From positions 1-64,000 of the forward strand of contig CAYTGM010000013.1 in the NCBI GenBank assembly GCA_964437365.1: DNA of 64,000 nucleotides, given 5' to 3'. Source of the DNA: CAYTGM01 sp964437365 (GTDB lineage Bacteria > Sumerlaeota > Sumerlaeia > SLMS01). Made by a program: the position numbers and the translations under genes. Shown in pieces: positions 8,070-17,479 of this stretch (the first letter of the stretch is position 1; every line of letters begins with the position of its first letter). The notes beneath the pieces are model-generated. The model had not been told where the DNA came from, searched no databases, and saw only the letters and a list, made by a program, of their open reading frames with translations.

Positions 8070-10453
8070 TCTTCGACCTCCTGTGTGAGAGCTTCTACGA
8101 GCGCTTCAAGGCGTTTCAGCTTCTCCTGCATTTCTTCAATTTCAGTTTCTTTTTCTTCAAGCTTTTGATGGAGGCCTTGTATAGCAGCCAATGCGACTCC
8201 ATCGGCATCTGTCGTTGCGATATACTGCTTGCTATGCCCTAACCCAAAAGCTTCATAGAAGTCTTCGGCGGTTGGACCGATATGGTGTTCATCACTGTCC
8301 TCATCAAATTGCCAGCGAGTCACAGGCATTTTCATTAGTCGAGAAAGTATATCTCGAGAATCAAGAGGCTCGAAGTTGGTCTTCCATTCCCGGCTGGAGC
8401 CGTTGGTCCAGATACCACTAGCGGTGACATGAGCCCCATTACCGTTACTTGTATCAGTTCCTACATGAAGCGGATGCTGTGGTGCGTCATTCTTGATTCC
8501 AAGGTTGTCCTTGGGATTGAAGACAATGTGAGCATCGGTAGCACCAGAGGTCTGAAGCTGTAGATTGTTTTCTGCTTCGAAAAAGCCGATTCTACCTTGA
8601 ATCGCTCCTCCATCTTGAGAAAAGCGGATCCCCGGTTGTGCAGACTCATTATTCGTCGTGTTTTCGACATCTGCTTCGAGGAGAAGCTCAACGCTACCTG
8701 TTCCACCTGAAAAAACGGAATCCCCTTCAACCAGTAACGAATCCCCAGTGGAATTCAGATCAAAGATAGTTAGTTCACCCGATTGGGTACTGACGACGTA
8801 AAGGCGCCCTAGTTCTGCATAGGCCCCGAAAGGGACCAGGAGATTCTCACTGCCCGGACGGTCCTTCCTAAGGATTGAAACACGCTGAGGGTCATCGGGA
8901 TCCGAAATGTCAATGATGGTGACAGTCCTGTTAGTCAGTCCAGGAAGAAAAGCAAGGTTTCCTTCTATATACATCCTCCTCACATCACTCAAATCGCCAA
9001 AGTCCTCACCATCTGTAATGCTTCCTTTCCGATCTGGGTCGGAAGGGTCAGTAACATCATAGATCAGAAGAGCATTGGCCGTTGCTATATATGCATTTGT
9101 TCCGATGACGTCGATTGCAGATGGGAAAAAGGAACTATCTGGAAAACCAAAATCTCCCGAAACGTAGCTGGCGATTTCTGTAGGGGCGGCTGGGTTAGTT
9201 ACATCAATCATCGTCAAAGCATCGTCATTTCCTGATATCACGTAGGCCACATTATTAACAACAGACACATCAACAGCAAAATCAAGATTTTGGAAGATAG
9301 AACCATTTTCGATGGCGACACCGAGCTGAGTCGGGTTTCCCGTATCTGAGATATCAAAAATCGCCAAAGAGTTACTTCCGGCACACGCGACGTATAGTGT
9401 GTCTCCGACACGATCAAAGCCTTGAGGACCCGCCATATTTAAGAAACCATTCTGTCCATCGGTTATACTACTGATGATCGACGGGTTTGCGGGATCGTTG
9501 ACATCAACCAGGAAAATCGTATCAGACTCATTAGCCACAGTAATTAGCAGGTCATTCTCAACCGACAATTGAGATGCACCAGGAACCTGATCGAAATTGG
9601 TGATGGTTTGAATACTCGTAGGATCTGACACGTCAAAGATAGCAACTTGCCCATGGCCAACATAGGCAATATCATTATCTACGACGACGTCCGTAGCATT
9701 ACTGAAGAAAACTCCGGGTTCGAGATCAGGTTTGGTTCCTATCTGCACGGGTCTGACGGTGAGGTCTGGGTTTCTTATGTGAAGCTGCGCTTGAGGTGCA
9801 TCGGTTCCTATTCCAACTCGACCACTTGAATCCACTAATACGATATCTTCAGGAATCCTACCTGGAGCATCGAGAGCGTAATGTTTGAAGCCTGATGCCT
9901 CAGCAACACCTGATAGATCTACAGTCCATACGTTACCATTATCTTCAATGTTAAGGTTTGTCTGGACAGGAAACCCAGTGAGAGAAAGGCCCGTTATATA
10001 TTCATTGGTTGGATCTGCATCGGCATCATCGACACCGCCAGTCAGACTTCTTGCTGACTCAGCAAATGTTGCCCAGGGAGCAGCATGAATTTCACGGCGC
10101 GGGGAAAGAATGGTGAATGCACCGATTTCTGCGCCAGGCCGGATGCCAACTTCCATCCAAGTGCGGGTATCACCGAAACTTACAGGGGCTTGACTTGAGA
10201 AATTCGGAGTTGCGGATAAAAGACCATCCGTGACTGATACGTCTTCAATAACAACGGGAGTACTCAGACTATTTCCTGTAGTGGAGTCATCCCACAGCTG
10301 GAATTGGACATCGACTACCCCATTCACCGGCTCCCCATTCTCCATCAGTTGAGCCTGGTAATCGATCGTCGAAATAGCGGGCTGCTGAGCAGGTGTGAAA
10401 TTATAGCTCGAAAGAAGAATGCCGAGCATTGAGAGAAATATACTATATCTCAT
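8066..10453 (-). CDS. Secreted LVIVD-repeat protein with S74-type C-terminus
   Basis: About 795 residues from the ATG at 10453, which places a signal peptide at the N-terminus; a start at 10534 would bury that peptide behind 27 residues. Ribosome signals are weak for both. The first 150 residues form the domain seen at the start of many tail-fibre-like proteins, ending in a P-R-R-E-I-H-A-A-P-W-A motif. The middle has about six repeats of the type F-D-V-S-D-P-x-x-P (LVIVD-type propeller). The C-terminus has S-S-R-E-W-K-T-N-F and a P-T-A-E-D-F-Y-E-A-F segment, resembling the peptidase S74 intramolecular chaperone, followed by a Glu/Lys coiled coil. A trimeric, self-processing surface fibre is likely. 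Whether the S-S-R variant still cleaves is uncertain. Confidence 0.85.
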   Translation of the reverse strand: MRYSIFLSMLGILLSSYNFTPAQQPAISTIDYQAQLMENGEPVNGVVDVQFQLWDDSTTGNSLSTPVVIEDVSVTDGLLSATPNFSSQAPVSFGDTRTWMEVGIRPGAEIGAFTILSPRREIHAAPWATFAESARSLTGGVDDADADPTNEYITGLSLTGFPVQTNLNIEDNGNVWTVDLSGVAEASGFKHYALDAPGRIPEDIVLVDSSGRVGIGTDAPQAQLHIRNPDLTVRPVQIGTKPDLEPGVFFSNATDVVVDNDIAYVGHGQVAIFDVSDPTSIQTITNFDQVPGASQLSVENDLLITVANESDTIFLVDVNDPANPSIISSITDGQNGFLNMAGPQGFDRVGDTLYVACAGSNSLAIFDISDTGNPTQLGVAIENGSIFQNLDFAVDVSVVNNVAYVISGNDDALTMIDVTNPAAPTEIASYVSGDFGFPDSSFFPSAIDVIGTNAYIATANALLIYDVTDPSDPDRKGSITDGEDFGDLSDVRRMYIEGNLAFLPGLTNRTVTIIDISDPDDPQRVSILRKDRPGSENLLVPFGAYAELGRLYVVSTQSGELTIFDLNSTGDSLLVEGDSVFSGGTGSVELLLEADVENTTNNESAQPGIRFSQDGGAIQGRIGFFEAENNLQLQTSGATDAHIVFNPKDNLGIKNDAPQHPLHVGTDTSNGNGAHVTASGIWTNGSSREWKTNFEPLDSRDILSRLMKMPVTRWQFDEDSDEHHIGPTAEDFYEAFGLGHSKQYIATTDADGVALAAIQGLHQKLEEKETEIEEMQEKLKRLEALVEALTQEVEE

Positions 10454-10720
10454 GAGGGAGAATTGAGGACCTTTTGGGGGATTGGAGGCATTTGTCACAA
10501 CAACAGTGAAGCCACACCGGTTTCCATCATGCAATGCTTTTTCTCTTCGCTAAACGCATCTCCTGAGTATCTCCTACACTCATGCCGATCATTGACCTGA
10601 CATTGATACGAGAAACTTTATATTGGGAAACTCGACAGGAGACTCAAAAATGGCTCATAGTTGAGCAAACGGTCTGTCAGAATAAGCACTGTATATATTT
10701 GCAAGAGGAGGAGAGAGCGG

Positions 10721-10757
10721 GAAAAAGTGTGAGAGCTGAACCTGTCAGCTCCCACAC
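10721..10757 (-). terminator. Rho-independent terminator after amidase gene
   Basis: On the minus strand a 13-bp stem (10745-10757 with 10727-10739, one mismatch) closes a five-base loop and is followed by five T. It lies 28 bases after the stop of the gene ending at 10785. Confidence 0.85.
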
Positions 10758-10784
10758 CAAGAGGAGTTGGTCTTCAAAGTTAAA

Positions 10785-13700
10785 TTATTCAAACAACCAG
10801 ATATTATTATCCAGGTCAGATTCTCTTGCCCTGCCGATTCCCAGATATTCCCAGCGGACTGCGTCACCGATGACAACACTTCCATTATCGGCATTGTTGT
10901 CGAGGAGCACACGCGAAGTGGTTCCCTGATTGAAAAAGAGGGAATCAATTAATGTTATCCATTCATCGCCGTTTGACTGCTGGTTCATGAACAGATTCTG
11001 ATTTCCATCAGGGTGTTCTACTGTATAATGAGCCGAATTCGTTCGATTGCCACCACTTGTATATCGTGTGGAAATGCGATACAATCCCGACTGGGGAATC
11101 GTGACTTCCCAACTGACCTCAGCACTGACTTCAGATGTATTGATAAACGCGAACCGGTAGTCACCTCCGTAGGGGTTTCCAAAACTTCCCGAACTCCAGC
11201 TTCCTTGCACGACGGAAAACCCAGAGTCCAGATTATCAACAATCAGGGCTGAAGTGGATGACCCTGTCGTTACCTCAAGCATTTCAGTCACTGAATTGTT
11301 CTGTATATCAGTCGCAGTAACAATCACATCGAAAGTAGAAGAAGACGGCAGATTGTCAACGTAATGCAGATGCGAGAGTCTGTAGCCGTTTTCCAGCGGC
11401 TCAGATTGCAATGCAGGTACATCCAGGCTGGTAATATCAGATAGAGCTGGCTCCGTCGTCGTAAAGAACACGGTGGCGTCTCTGTCACTGATTGCTATAA
11501 TCTTCAAGTTCTCAATGACAGGAGGAATCGTTTCAGGCAAAGCTGTCTTAAAGTAAAAGGTCTCACTCGTACCCTCAAGATCGAACAGGTTCTTCGGCTT
11601 AATACGCATCTTATAATCGGTATTGGATGTGAGGCCCTGAATAACCGTGCTATGAACGACATCAGTATCGAGAAGTTCCTTTGACTGCTCGAAATCCCCT
11701 GCCAGCTCACTCCATTCCACTATGTTCGTACTTGGCTGGTTTGTGGTCCAGCTCAGATAGGCTTCTGTTTGGGAAATGGGCGCAATCGCAAGCCCCTGGA
11801 CAACAGGCGGAAGGTCAACTTCCTCAACCGGAGCCCGCAGAAACTCTAGAACCTCTTCAGCATAAGCTATACGTTGCGCAGAATCCGTCACCGCTTCCAG
11901 AGGAACTGAAGAGACGATCGATTTGCCAGGACCATTCGGATAAGCAACGGCTGCTGTATAGCCGTCTCCCCATTCCATGATTCTATATCCCAATTCTCCG
12001 GGAATGATTTCATCAGGGAGAGCAAGCTCATAAGGCCCTCCTGATTCCTTGCTGACGTTGAGGACAAGCCCGTCAAAATCCTCACCTGCTATACCAGATG
12101 CAGAGGGTGCTTCCGATTGCTCACCGGTCCCTTGAAAACGCAATGTCTTGAAAGCAAATTCCTGGTCTGAGGGCAACCCGTTGATATCAAGGTCAGTCCC
12201 GAGGTACGCACCATTGACAAATAAGCGTCCACCACTATCCATGTAGGATGACACAATTGACTGCTCTGTTGCATTGAAGGTTTCGTCTCCCTGACTCCCT
12301 CTTTCAAGTCCAAGGTACCAGTCGACCAGAGGATAATCATTCAGATTCAGATCGCCATCTGACACCGCGTCGTTGGACGTATAGTCAATTGCCAGCGAGG
12401 GATCTGCTGCCCCGAATGCCTGAAGGTGCTCGATAACAAAATTCCTGGTGTTGTCCACCTCTTGTACATAGCGGTCCAACCGGTCGAACCCGTTTACAAG
12501 CAGAAGCGGATCTGAATCTCCCACCCTGACACCAATCGTTTCTGTCGGAAAACTTCTGCCACCGGCATTTAGGGCACGAATTTGAAAGTATACTTCATCA
12601 CCTTCCTGGTATCCATCCAGTGTTGTGCTCATCGTATTACCAACAGAGGTTCCCAGATCGAATCCCAGACCATCTTCACTGCTGTATATCTTATAGTCCT
12701 CCGGGGCAGGGCCAAAGGCTGGCATCGACCAGCCGATCATGATTTCTCCCCCGCCCAGGTTCTTAACGTACGGTGCTGTCGGAGGTTCTGGCAAAGCAAC
12801 CCCGTTCGTATCACCTCGAACAATAGGAATTGCTCCTTCGTATATAGAGCGAGCGATGAGTAATCGAAAGTCCGGATCCAGTAAACTTTCGAGATCAGGA
12901 ACAGTCCTGTCATGGAATGCCATTTCAATCAGATTTGAGGGCAGTGAAGTTGAGAAAACACTGTCATTAAGGAAACCCGCGTCACGCCAGCTCGCCATCC
13001 ATTCAGCCCTCAGAGTGGAAAGCATGTTATCATGCATCGCTTCGAACTGCGACCGCTGCGTTGCGTCGTTACTGTAACTCCAGTAGGTCATCGTTCCAGT
13101 CTGGGTACCTGACCCTGTTCCATCAGCATTTGAGTGAAGCTCAAGATAGATATCGGCACCAGCCCAATAACCCATGTCACGCCGCATGAACGAGTCGGTC
13201 GCATTGACCTGCTGGTCCCACACGTAACTTGGGGCACCATACTTGAACGCCCAGCCCTTTGTATATTCCTGCCATCGAGGCAAACCGCTGACTCCTCCGC
13301 CGAAATCGACGTCTCCCATGCCACCGCCGAGCCGAATACCGTCAGCATATACATAACGCGAACTATCCGAAGAATTGGCAATAATCGTAGCAATTGGAAC
13401 ATTCCCTTCATCGAAAACGTACGAATCAATCCAATACCATCTCTCTGTATTTCTGAATTGATTGAGTGTTGCTTCTACGTCGCCCCCTGCCGTATGTATG
13501 ATCACAGTCACATCTTCAGCAGCATCTCCAGTATTGGGATACCACATTCTGAAACCATAGGCGCCCTTTTCAGGAATTGAGGCTTTCCAGGTGAAGGTGG
13601 CGCCGGAATCCGCAGGTGTCCTGAGTGCTGAACCTTCGTAAGGATTAGAAGTATAAACCTCAGTCCATGAGCCTGTCATCTCACTGTTTGCCGTATCTGC

Positions 13701-14135
13701 CTCATCCAGATGAAGCTCATTGAGCTGCTCGTCTCGTTCCCGACTGACAATCACATTTGCGCCAGCATTCTCGAAATACTTTGCCAGCCAGCGATTGGAT
13801 ATACGTGGCGTAATAAGATCTTCCAGTTCTCCCCCATCAACCACGTCCCGCTGCCAGCCCCACCACCCAGCGCCTTCATTGTATGTACGCCCGTGCCCGG
13901 GAACGAGGAACACGCGCCTGCCCCCCAGACCTTGCGTCGGATGGGGGCGAGATTCAACTTCCAGATCATTTAACCACGGTTCTCCACCCGGAGCTCGAAC
14001 CTCTTCGGAACTCCTCCTCGTACGATTCTTTTCATACTCCATCATTTCTTCGAATGTGGTATGTCCAGGACTCGTTGCAGACACCCCAAGGCACATTGCG
14101 CCCAGCAGAGTGTATAATATACAGCTTCTTCTCAT
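10785..14135 (-). CDS. Giant secreted Amidase_3 with golvesin-like and Fn3 modules
   Basis: A 1116-residue exported protein with an N-terminal signal peptide. It has a split N-acetylmuramoyl-L-alanine amidase fold: V-P-G-H-G near residue 78, then a roughly 110-residue insert, then L-E-L-H-S-N-A-D-G near 335 and L-I-E-M-A-F-H-D near 405. The two histidines and the final Glu match zinc ligands and the catalytic Glu of Amidase_3. The insert (about 150-270) resembles golvesin/xanthan-lyase-type beta domains, and a second such domain closes the protein. In between lie Fn3-like domains (about 435-515 and two near 765-955) and a region starting L-L-L-V-N-G-F-D. It would cleave the amide bond of peptidoglycan stem peptides or a related glycopeptide outside the inner membrane. 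Confidence 0.88.
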   Translation of the reverse strand: MRRSCILYTLLGAMCLGVSATSPGHTTFEEMMEYEKNRTRRSSEEVRAPGGEPWLNDLEVESRPHPTQGLGGRRVFLVPGHGRTYNEGAGWWGWQRDVVDGGELEDLITPRISNRWLAKYFENAGANVIVSRERDEQLNELHLDEADTANSEMTGSWTEVYTSNPYEGSALRTPADSGATFTWKASIPEKGAYGFRMWYPNTGDAAEDVTVIIHTAGGDVEATLNQFRNTERWYWIDSYVFDEGNVPIATIIANSSDSSRYVYADGIRLGGGMGDVDFGGGVSGLPRWQEYTKGWAFKYGAPSYVWDQQVNATDSFMRRDMGYWAGADIYLELHSNADGTGSGTQTGTMTYWSYSNDATQRSQFEAMHDNMLSTLRAEWMASWRDAGFLNDSVFSTSLPSNLIEMAFHDRTVPDLESLLDPDFRLLIARSIYEGAIPIVRGDTNGVALPEPPTAPYVKNLGGGEIMIGWSMPAFGPAPEDYKIYSSEDGLGFDLGTSVGNTMSTTLDGYQEGDEVYFQIRALNAGGRSFPTETIGVRVGDSDPLLLVNGFDRLDRYVQEVDNTRNFVIEHLQAFGAADPSLAIDYTSNDAVSDGDLNLNDYPLVDWYLGLERGSQGDETFNATEQSIVSSYMDSGGRLFVNGAYLGTDLDINGLPSDQEFAFKTLRFQGTGEQSEAPSASGIAGEDFDGLVLNVSKESGGPYELALPDEIIPGELGYRIMEWGDGYTAAVAYPNGPGKSIVSSVPLEAVTDSAQRIAYAEEVLEFLRAPVEEVDLPPVVQGLAIAPISQTEAYLSWTTNQPSTNIVEWSELAGDFEQSKELLDTDVVHSTVIQGLTSNTDYKMRIKPKNLFDLEGTSETFYFKTALPETIPPVIENLKIIAISDRDATVFFTTTEPALSDITSLDVPALQSEPLENGYRLSHLHYVDNLPSSSTFDVIVTATDIQNNSVTEMLEVTTGSSTSALIVDNLDSGFSVVQGSWSSGSFGNPYGGDYRFAFINTSEVSAEVSWEVTIPQSGLYRISTRYTSGGNRTNSAHYTVEHPDGNQNLFMNQQSNGDEWITLIDSLFFNQGTTSRVLLDNNADNGSVVIGDAVRWEYLGIGRARESDLDNNIWLFE

Positions 14136-14232
14136 CTCTCTATCCCTGTGCAGGTATTCGTCTCCCCGTACCCCTCATACCGAATAACTTCAGATATCGT
14201 AGACAATCTCTATACTTAAAGAGTTCCGCGAA

Positions 14233-15240
14233 TCAGTCCCGGTCAGGAGCACCACCGGGAAAGTCCTGCCAGAAAATGGGACGAAAACCGGGTGGATTAT
14301 ATTCCCAGTGCCAGGGCTCATTCTGATACGGATACCATCCGAATTCGTCGCCTCTGAGAAAGAGCCACTTGTGAACGGGTGATTGACGCATCCGAACAAC
14401 CTCTGCCATAGGGCGCGTTGTAACTTCGGCAAATTCGAGACCTTCCTGACTCATTTGAAAGTCAACGGCGAGACCTAGTGAGTGAGATGAAAAACTCGCA
14501 ACGGCAGCAGGATTTCCTGCCTTCGCAGCATTTCTTTCAGCGACTTCTCTCAAACGGTGAGCCGACTTTATAGACAGAACAACACCCTCTTTAGCCGCCT
14601 GCTCTCTCATACGTACATACGAGTCAACAGCATATTTGTTGAGCATCCATTTGTCTTCACCTGGGATCTTTGTCCACTGATTGGTCAAGTACTCCCAGAT
14701 TTCCTCAGTGGCTTCTTCTCTCACGATGACCGAGTCGTCAGTACGATTAGCACGACGCTCAGGTCGGATGACATCAAGAGCATCCACCATGATGTCAGCG
14801 AGCGTTTCATTGGGTCCGTCGGGCCCACCTGGATAGTCTCCGTACTCCCATTCGAAACCTCGAAAGTGTTCCTGAAGCTCAGGTCCCAGCAAGTCAATAA
14901 CCGAAGTCTCTGGATCGAGGATGAATTCAAGCTCCATGGCACGAATCAGATCCAGTCGTGTTTGCTCTGAATCACTGTATAGAGCGAGGTCGTAAGCTTC
15001 CTTGAACTGCTCACTCTTATCTTCTTTTTCAAGGAGACCTTTCACAACTTCCGGATGAAGGCGTGTTGCATCAGTTTCCGTCAAAACAAGAATTTGAGCG
15101 CGTAATTTCTGCTGTGGACTCTCAATCCTGTTAATCCATGGCTGATCAATTCGTGAAGATTTCGTCCCTTGAAAACAACCTGCGGTGAAAACCACCAGCG
15201 TGACTCCGGAAAGGAGCCCTTTCAATCTTGATAATTTCAT
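14233..15240 (-). CDS. VanY-like M15B carboxypeptidase lipoprotein
   Basis: A 335-residue lipoprotein from the ATG at 15240 (GAGAGA upstream; the ATG at 15255 has none). The lipobox F-T-A-G-C follows a short hydrophobic signal. The C-terminal half carries the M15B/VanY zinc peptidase motifs: S-A-H-R near the start of the domain, S-S-H-S-L-G-L-A-V-D-F (zinc His and Asp) and E-P-W-H-W-E-Y (catalytic Glu and zinc His). The family trims terminal D-Ala from peptidoglycan stem peptides, so this is a periplasmic wall-remodelling enzyme. The N-terminal 150 residues are not recognised. It lies upstream of the giant amidase gene on the same strand, with 97 bases between, suggesting paired wall functions. 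Confidence 0.88.
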   Translation of the reverse strand: MKLSRLKGLLSGVTLVVFTAGCFQGTKSSRIDQPWINRIESPQQKLRAQILVLTETDATRLHPEVVKGLLEKEDKSEQFKEAYDLALYSDSEQTRLDLIRAMELEFILDPETSVIDLLGPELQEHFRGFEWEYGDYPGGPDGPNETLADIMVDALDVIRPERRANRTDDSVIVREEATEEIWEYLTNQWTKIPGEDKWMLNKYAVDSYVRMREQAAKEGVVLSIKSAHRLREVAERNAAKAGNPAAVASFSSHSLGLAVDFQMSQEGLEFAEVTTRPMAEVVRMRQSPVHKWLFLRGDEFGWYPYQNEPWHWEYNPPGFRPIFWQDFPGGAPDRD

Positions 15241-15280
15241 ATGATTCTCTCTCATAACAAACTGAGTGGTGACCTCTCAA

Positions 15281-15308
15281 AGGAAACGCGAAAAGGCAAG
15301 GGTTTCCT
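15281..15308. other. Inverted repeat in divergent spacer
   Basis: AGGAAAC at 15281-15287 and its complement at 15302-15308 form a seven-bp stem in the spacer between the VanY-like gene and the universal stress gene. No T-run follows, so it may be a protein-binding site or an mRNA leader hairpin. Confidence 0.3.
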
Positions 15309-15407
15309 TCCCCATGTCCTCGTAGCGGTACTTCATTCATTATTCATCGACATTCGACAGGTTTTCTCCTAAGGTCTTCGCATCAACCTGAGAGGAGATA
15401 CATTTTC

Positions 15408-15842
15408 ATGAAGATTCTCGCGGCTGTCGACTTCTCCGACATGACAAATACGATTGTTGATGTAATTCCAACAGTTGCTCATAAAGATGAGGATGAGATT
15501 TTTCTCGTTCATATGGCCGAGCCAGACCCGGATTTCGTCGGTTATGAAGCAGGCCCTCAGTCTGTCCGCGACCAGGTGGCCAAACGTTTTCAAAAGGAGC
15601 ACCAGCAGATTCAGGATCTGGCGGGTCGACTTCGCGAGAGAGGGTATGAGGCAACGGGCCTGCTTATCCAGGGTCCTACTGCAGAGACGATACAAGACGA
15701 AGCAAAAAGCATTGAGGCACAAATGATCATTATTGGCTCTCATGGTCATGGAGCGCTATACAATCTTGTTGTGGGAAGCGTCACGGAAGCCGTATTGAAA
15801 GAGCCGCCCTGCCCAGTGCTTGTGGTCCCTGTATTAGATTAA
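15408..15842 (+). CDS. Universal stress protein, UspA family
   Basis: A 144-residue single-domain cytoplasmic protein with the UspA fold. It begins M-K-I-L-A-A-V-D-F-S and ends with the nucleotide-binding signature G-S-H-G-H-G followed nine residues later by G-S, as in ATP-binding members (G-2x-G-9x-G-S/T). The ending C-P-V-L-V-V-P is typical. AGAGGAG lies 13 bases upstream of the ATG. Such proteins help cells through starvation and stress. It stands alone. Confidence 0.93.
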   Translation: MKILAAVDFSDMTNTIVDVIPTVAHKDEDEIFLVHMAEPDPDFVGYEAGPQSVRDQVAKRFQKEHQQIQDLAGRLRERGYEATGLLIQGPTAETIQDEAKSIEAQMIIIGSHGHGALYNLVVGSVTEAVLKEPPCPVLVVPVLD

Positions 15843-16371
15843 TATTCAGAACGGACCTGTGCAATATTTTAGGCTTTGCGACAGGGGTTGGCATGATGGT
15901 GGGACAATGGGGGGATGATGGAGAGATGATCATGATCATGCCTCCATTGGCCAGCGATTGGGCCAGCATTAGCTCAACCCGCCGTTTGCGGGCACACCGA
16001 ACAAAACAACAACCCCAACGCTGCATGCTCTTAGGCAAAACGTGAATACTGAGCCTGAACTCGGTGTACGTTTGCTCATCGCTGAGAATAATAACATACC
16101 AATGGATACGGGATCAATTTCCTGATCGAAACTCTTCTAATTCCCAAGAGTCACATAGAGTCTCTTAACAAGCTGATTTTCATAGTAAGCAGCGTTGGGG
16201 CAATTCCCAGCATGAACAGGTCGACAATTCCTGGGCTTATGGTTCTTGACGGGATTCCCAGGAAAATCTCCTGGAATGGGCTGTTGTGCCGAAGTTGATC
16301 CGGTTCTTATTGATGTATCACGTCTTTCCATGTACTCTTTTCGCTAGAAACTCAAAAAGGAGAGATGAGAA
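15843..16371. other. Intergenic stretch without a supported gene
   Basis: About 530 bases with no convincing coding region. A 64-codon minus-strand frame at 16137-16331 has a Pro/Asn/Cys-rich sequence I do not recognise and only a weak start signal. A minus-strand frame at 15781-16038 overlaps the stress gene and looks like a shadow. AATATT occurs on both sides of a short segment just after 15842, but no true terminator is evident. Confidence 0.5.
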
Positions 16372-16596
16372 ATGATTATCGCCGAATTCCAATGCGCCTA
16401 CTGTGGGGAAACCAACGAAATTTCCGTCGATCCTGATGGAGGGATGAATCAGGTTTACAATGAAGACTGCCAGGTCTGCTGTCGACCCAACAAACTCACT
16501 GTATCCTGGAAGGATGAGGAACGAGAGGATGACCGGAGGACCAGGTTTGTAGATCCTAAAATTACAGCTGAGGCAGAAGCCGATCTGGAAGCCTGA
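16372..16596 (+). CDS. CPXCG-motif cysteine-rich zinc-ribbon protein
   Basis: A 74-residue protein with the family pattern F-Q-C-x-Y-C-G-E, a D-P-x-G-G-x-x-Q-x-Y segment and E-D-C-Q-V-C-C-R-P. The four main cysteines would bind zinc. The first motif is C-A-Y-C rather than C-P-x-C. The C-terminal third is acidic and unstructured. AAGGAG is well placed before the ATG. The function of the family is unknown; a small nucleic-acid or metal-handling role is usually guessed. Confidence 0.9.
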   Translation: MIIAEFQCAYCGETNEISVDPDGGMNQVYNEDCQVCCRPNKLTVSWKDEEREDDRRTRFVDPKITAEAEADLEA

Positions 16597-16623
16597 AAGG
16601 TTCCCGGGAAAACATCGGTTAAA

Positions 16624-17286
16624 TTACAGGTTCATGAGTGGATTTGAATCCGACCGTTTCAGCCAGCCCGTAAGGCTCAATCTATCACGCTTTGCCGGAA
16701 GAACTTCGTGCTCATAAACATCGCTCAAAAATACCATAAAGCTTCCCCCGAGCGGAGGAAAGTCCTGATAGCTGGAGGGGTTTTCGGGGTCGTCGTATAG
16801 ACGCAGAACACCGCCATCTTCTGGACCCCATTGATCATTCAAGTAAAGTAAACAGCTGAGACACCGACGAGGCTGATCTTTAAAGCAATCAAGGTGTCTC
16901 TTATAGAAAGCTCCTTGTTCGTAAAGGGCAAAATGGCCTTCGAATTGTGAGGCTCCCATGAATAGAGTTTTGTTGAGCGAAACTCTGAGCGACTCAATAA
17001 ACCTTAGATAATCGACGATCACCTCATGCGCTTCATCGTCTTGCAACCACATGATTTGATCGTTTCGGATACTACTATGAATAGCGGCTTCTTCGCCCTT
17101 CCCTACCGCAGCCTTCTTAAACTTACCTTTCTCCCGTCTTAGTAGAGCCTCTTGGGCCAGGAGCAAAGATTGTTCTTGAGTAATCAGGTTCTGGGTGTAG
17201 GACCAGCCTTTTTCGGTCAGATCATCCACAATCAATTGCAGGTTCCCTGAATAGTCGGGGGAAGATACTTCTACATCAAGCGACAC
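16624..17286 (-). CDS. 2-oxoglutarate/Fe(II)-dependent oxygenase
   Basis: A 220-residue protein starting at GTG 17286 with GGAG eight bases upstream. It resembles the prolyl-4-hydroxylase/SM-20 type of 2OG-Fe(II) oxygenase. The iron ligands are H131 and D133 (H-L-D) and H193 (Y-E-H-E-V). The 2-oxoglutarate is probably held by an Arg near 200-202, before L-S-L-T-G-W. The segment E-D-G-G-V-L-R-L-Y is also typical. It would hydroxylate a protein side chain or small molecule in the cytoplasm. It is convergent with the CPXCG gene. Confidence 0.88.
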   Translation of the reverse strand: MSLDVEVSSPDYSGNLQLIVDDLTEKGWSYTQNLITQEQSLLLAQEALLRREKGKFKKAAVGKGEEAAIHSSIRNDQIMWLQDDEAHEVIVDYLRFIESLRVSLNKTLFMGASQFEGHFALYEQGAFYKRHLDCFKDQPRRCLSCLLYLNDQWGPEDGGVLRLYDDPENPSSYQDFPPLGGSFMVFLSDVYEHEVLPAKRDRLSLTGWLKRSDSNPLMNL

Positions 17287-17479
17287 TAAAGGTTCTCCAT
17301 GAACATGAGTCAGAGAGGGATTCTCTCAGAAAAATAAAGATAACCGGGAGCTCAAGATGTCAAGAGGATGTGATCCATCAGTCCAGTAAGAGCTCACTTC
17401 CATCTTGATCGCCAGCCACAGGTGTCCCATGCTTCTATTGGACGACGAGTTGAAGACTAACGATGAAAGGCGTACATAC

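Noticed and set aside
16137..16331. A 64-residue minus-strand frame.
   Set aside because: No ribosome site, no recognisable domain and no neighbouring operon; kept only as a note in the intergenic entry.
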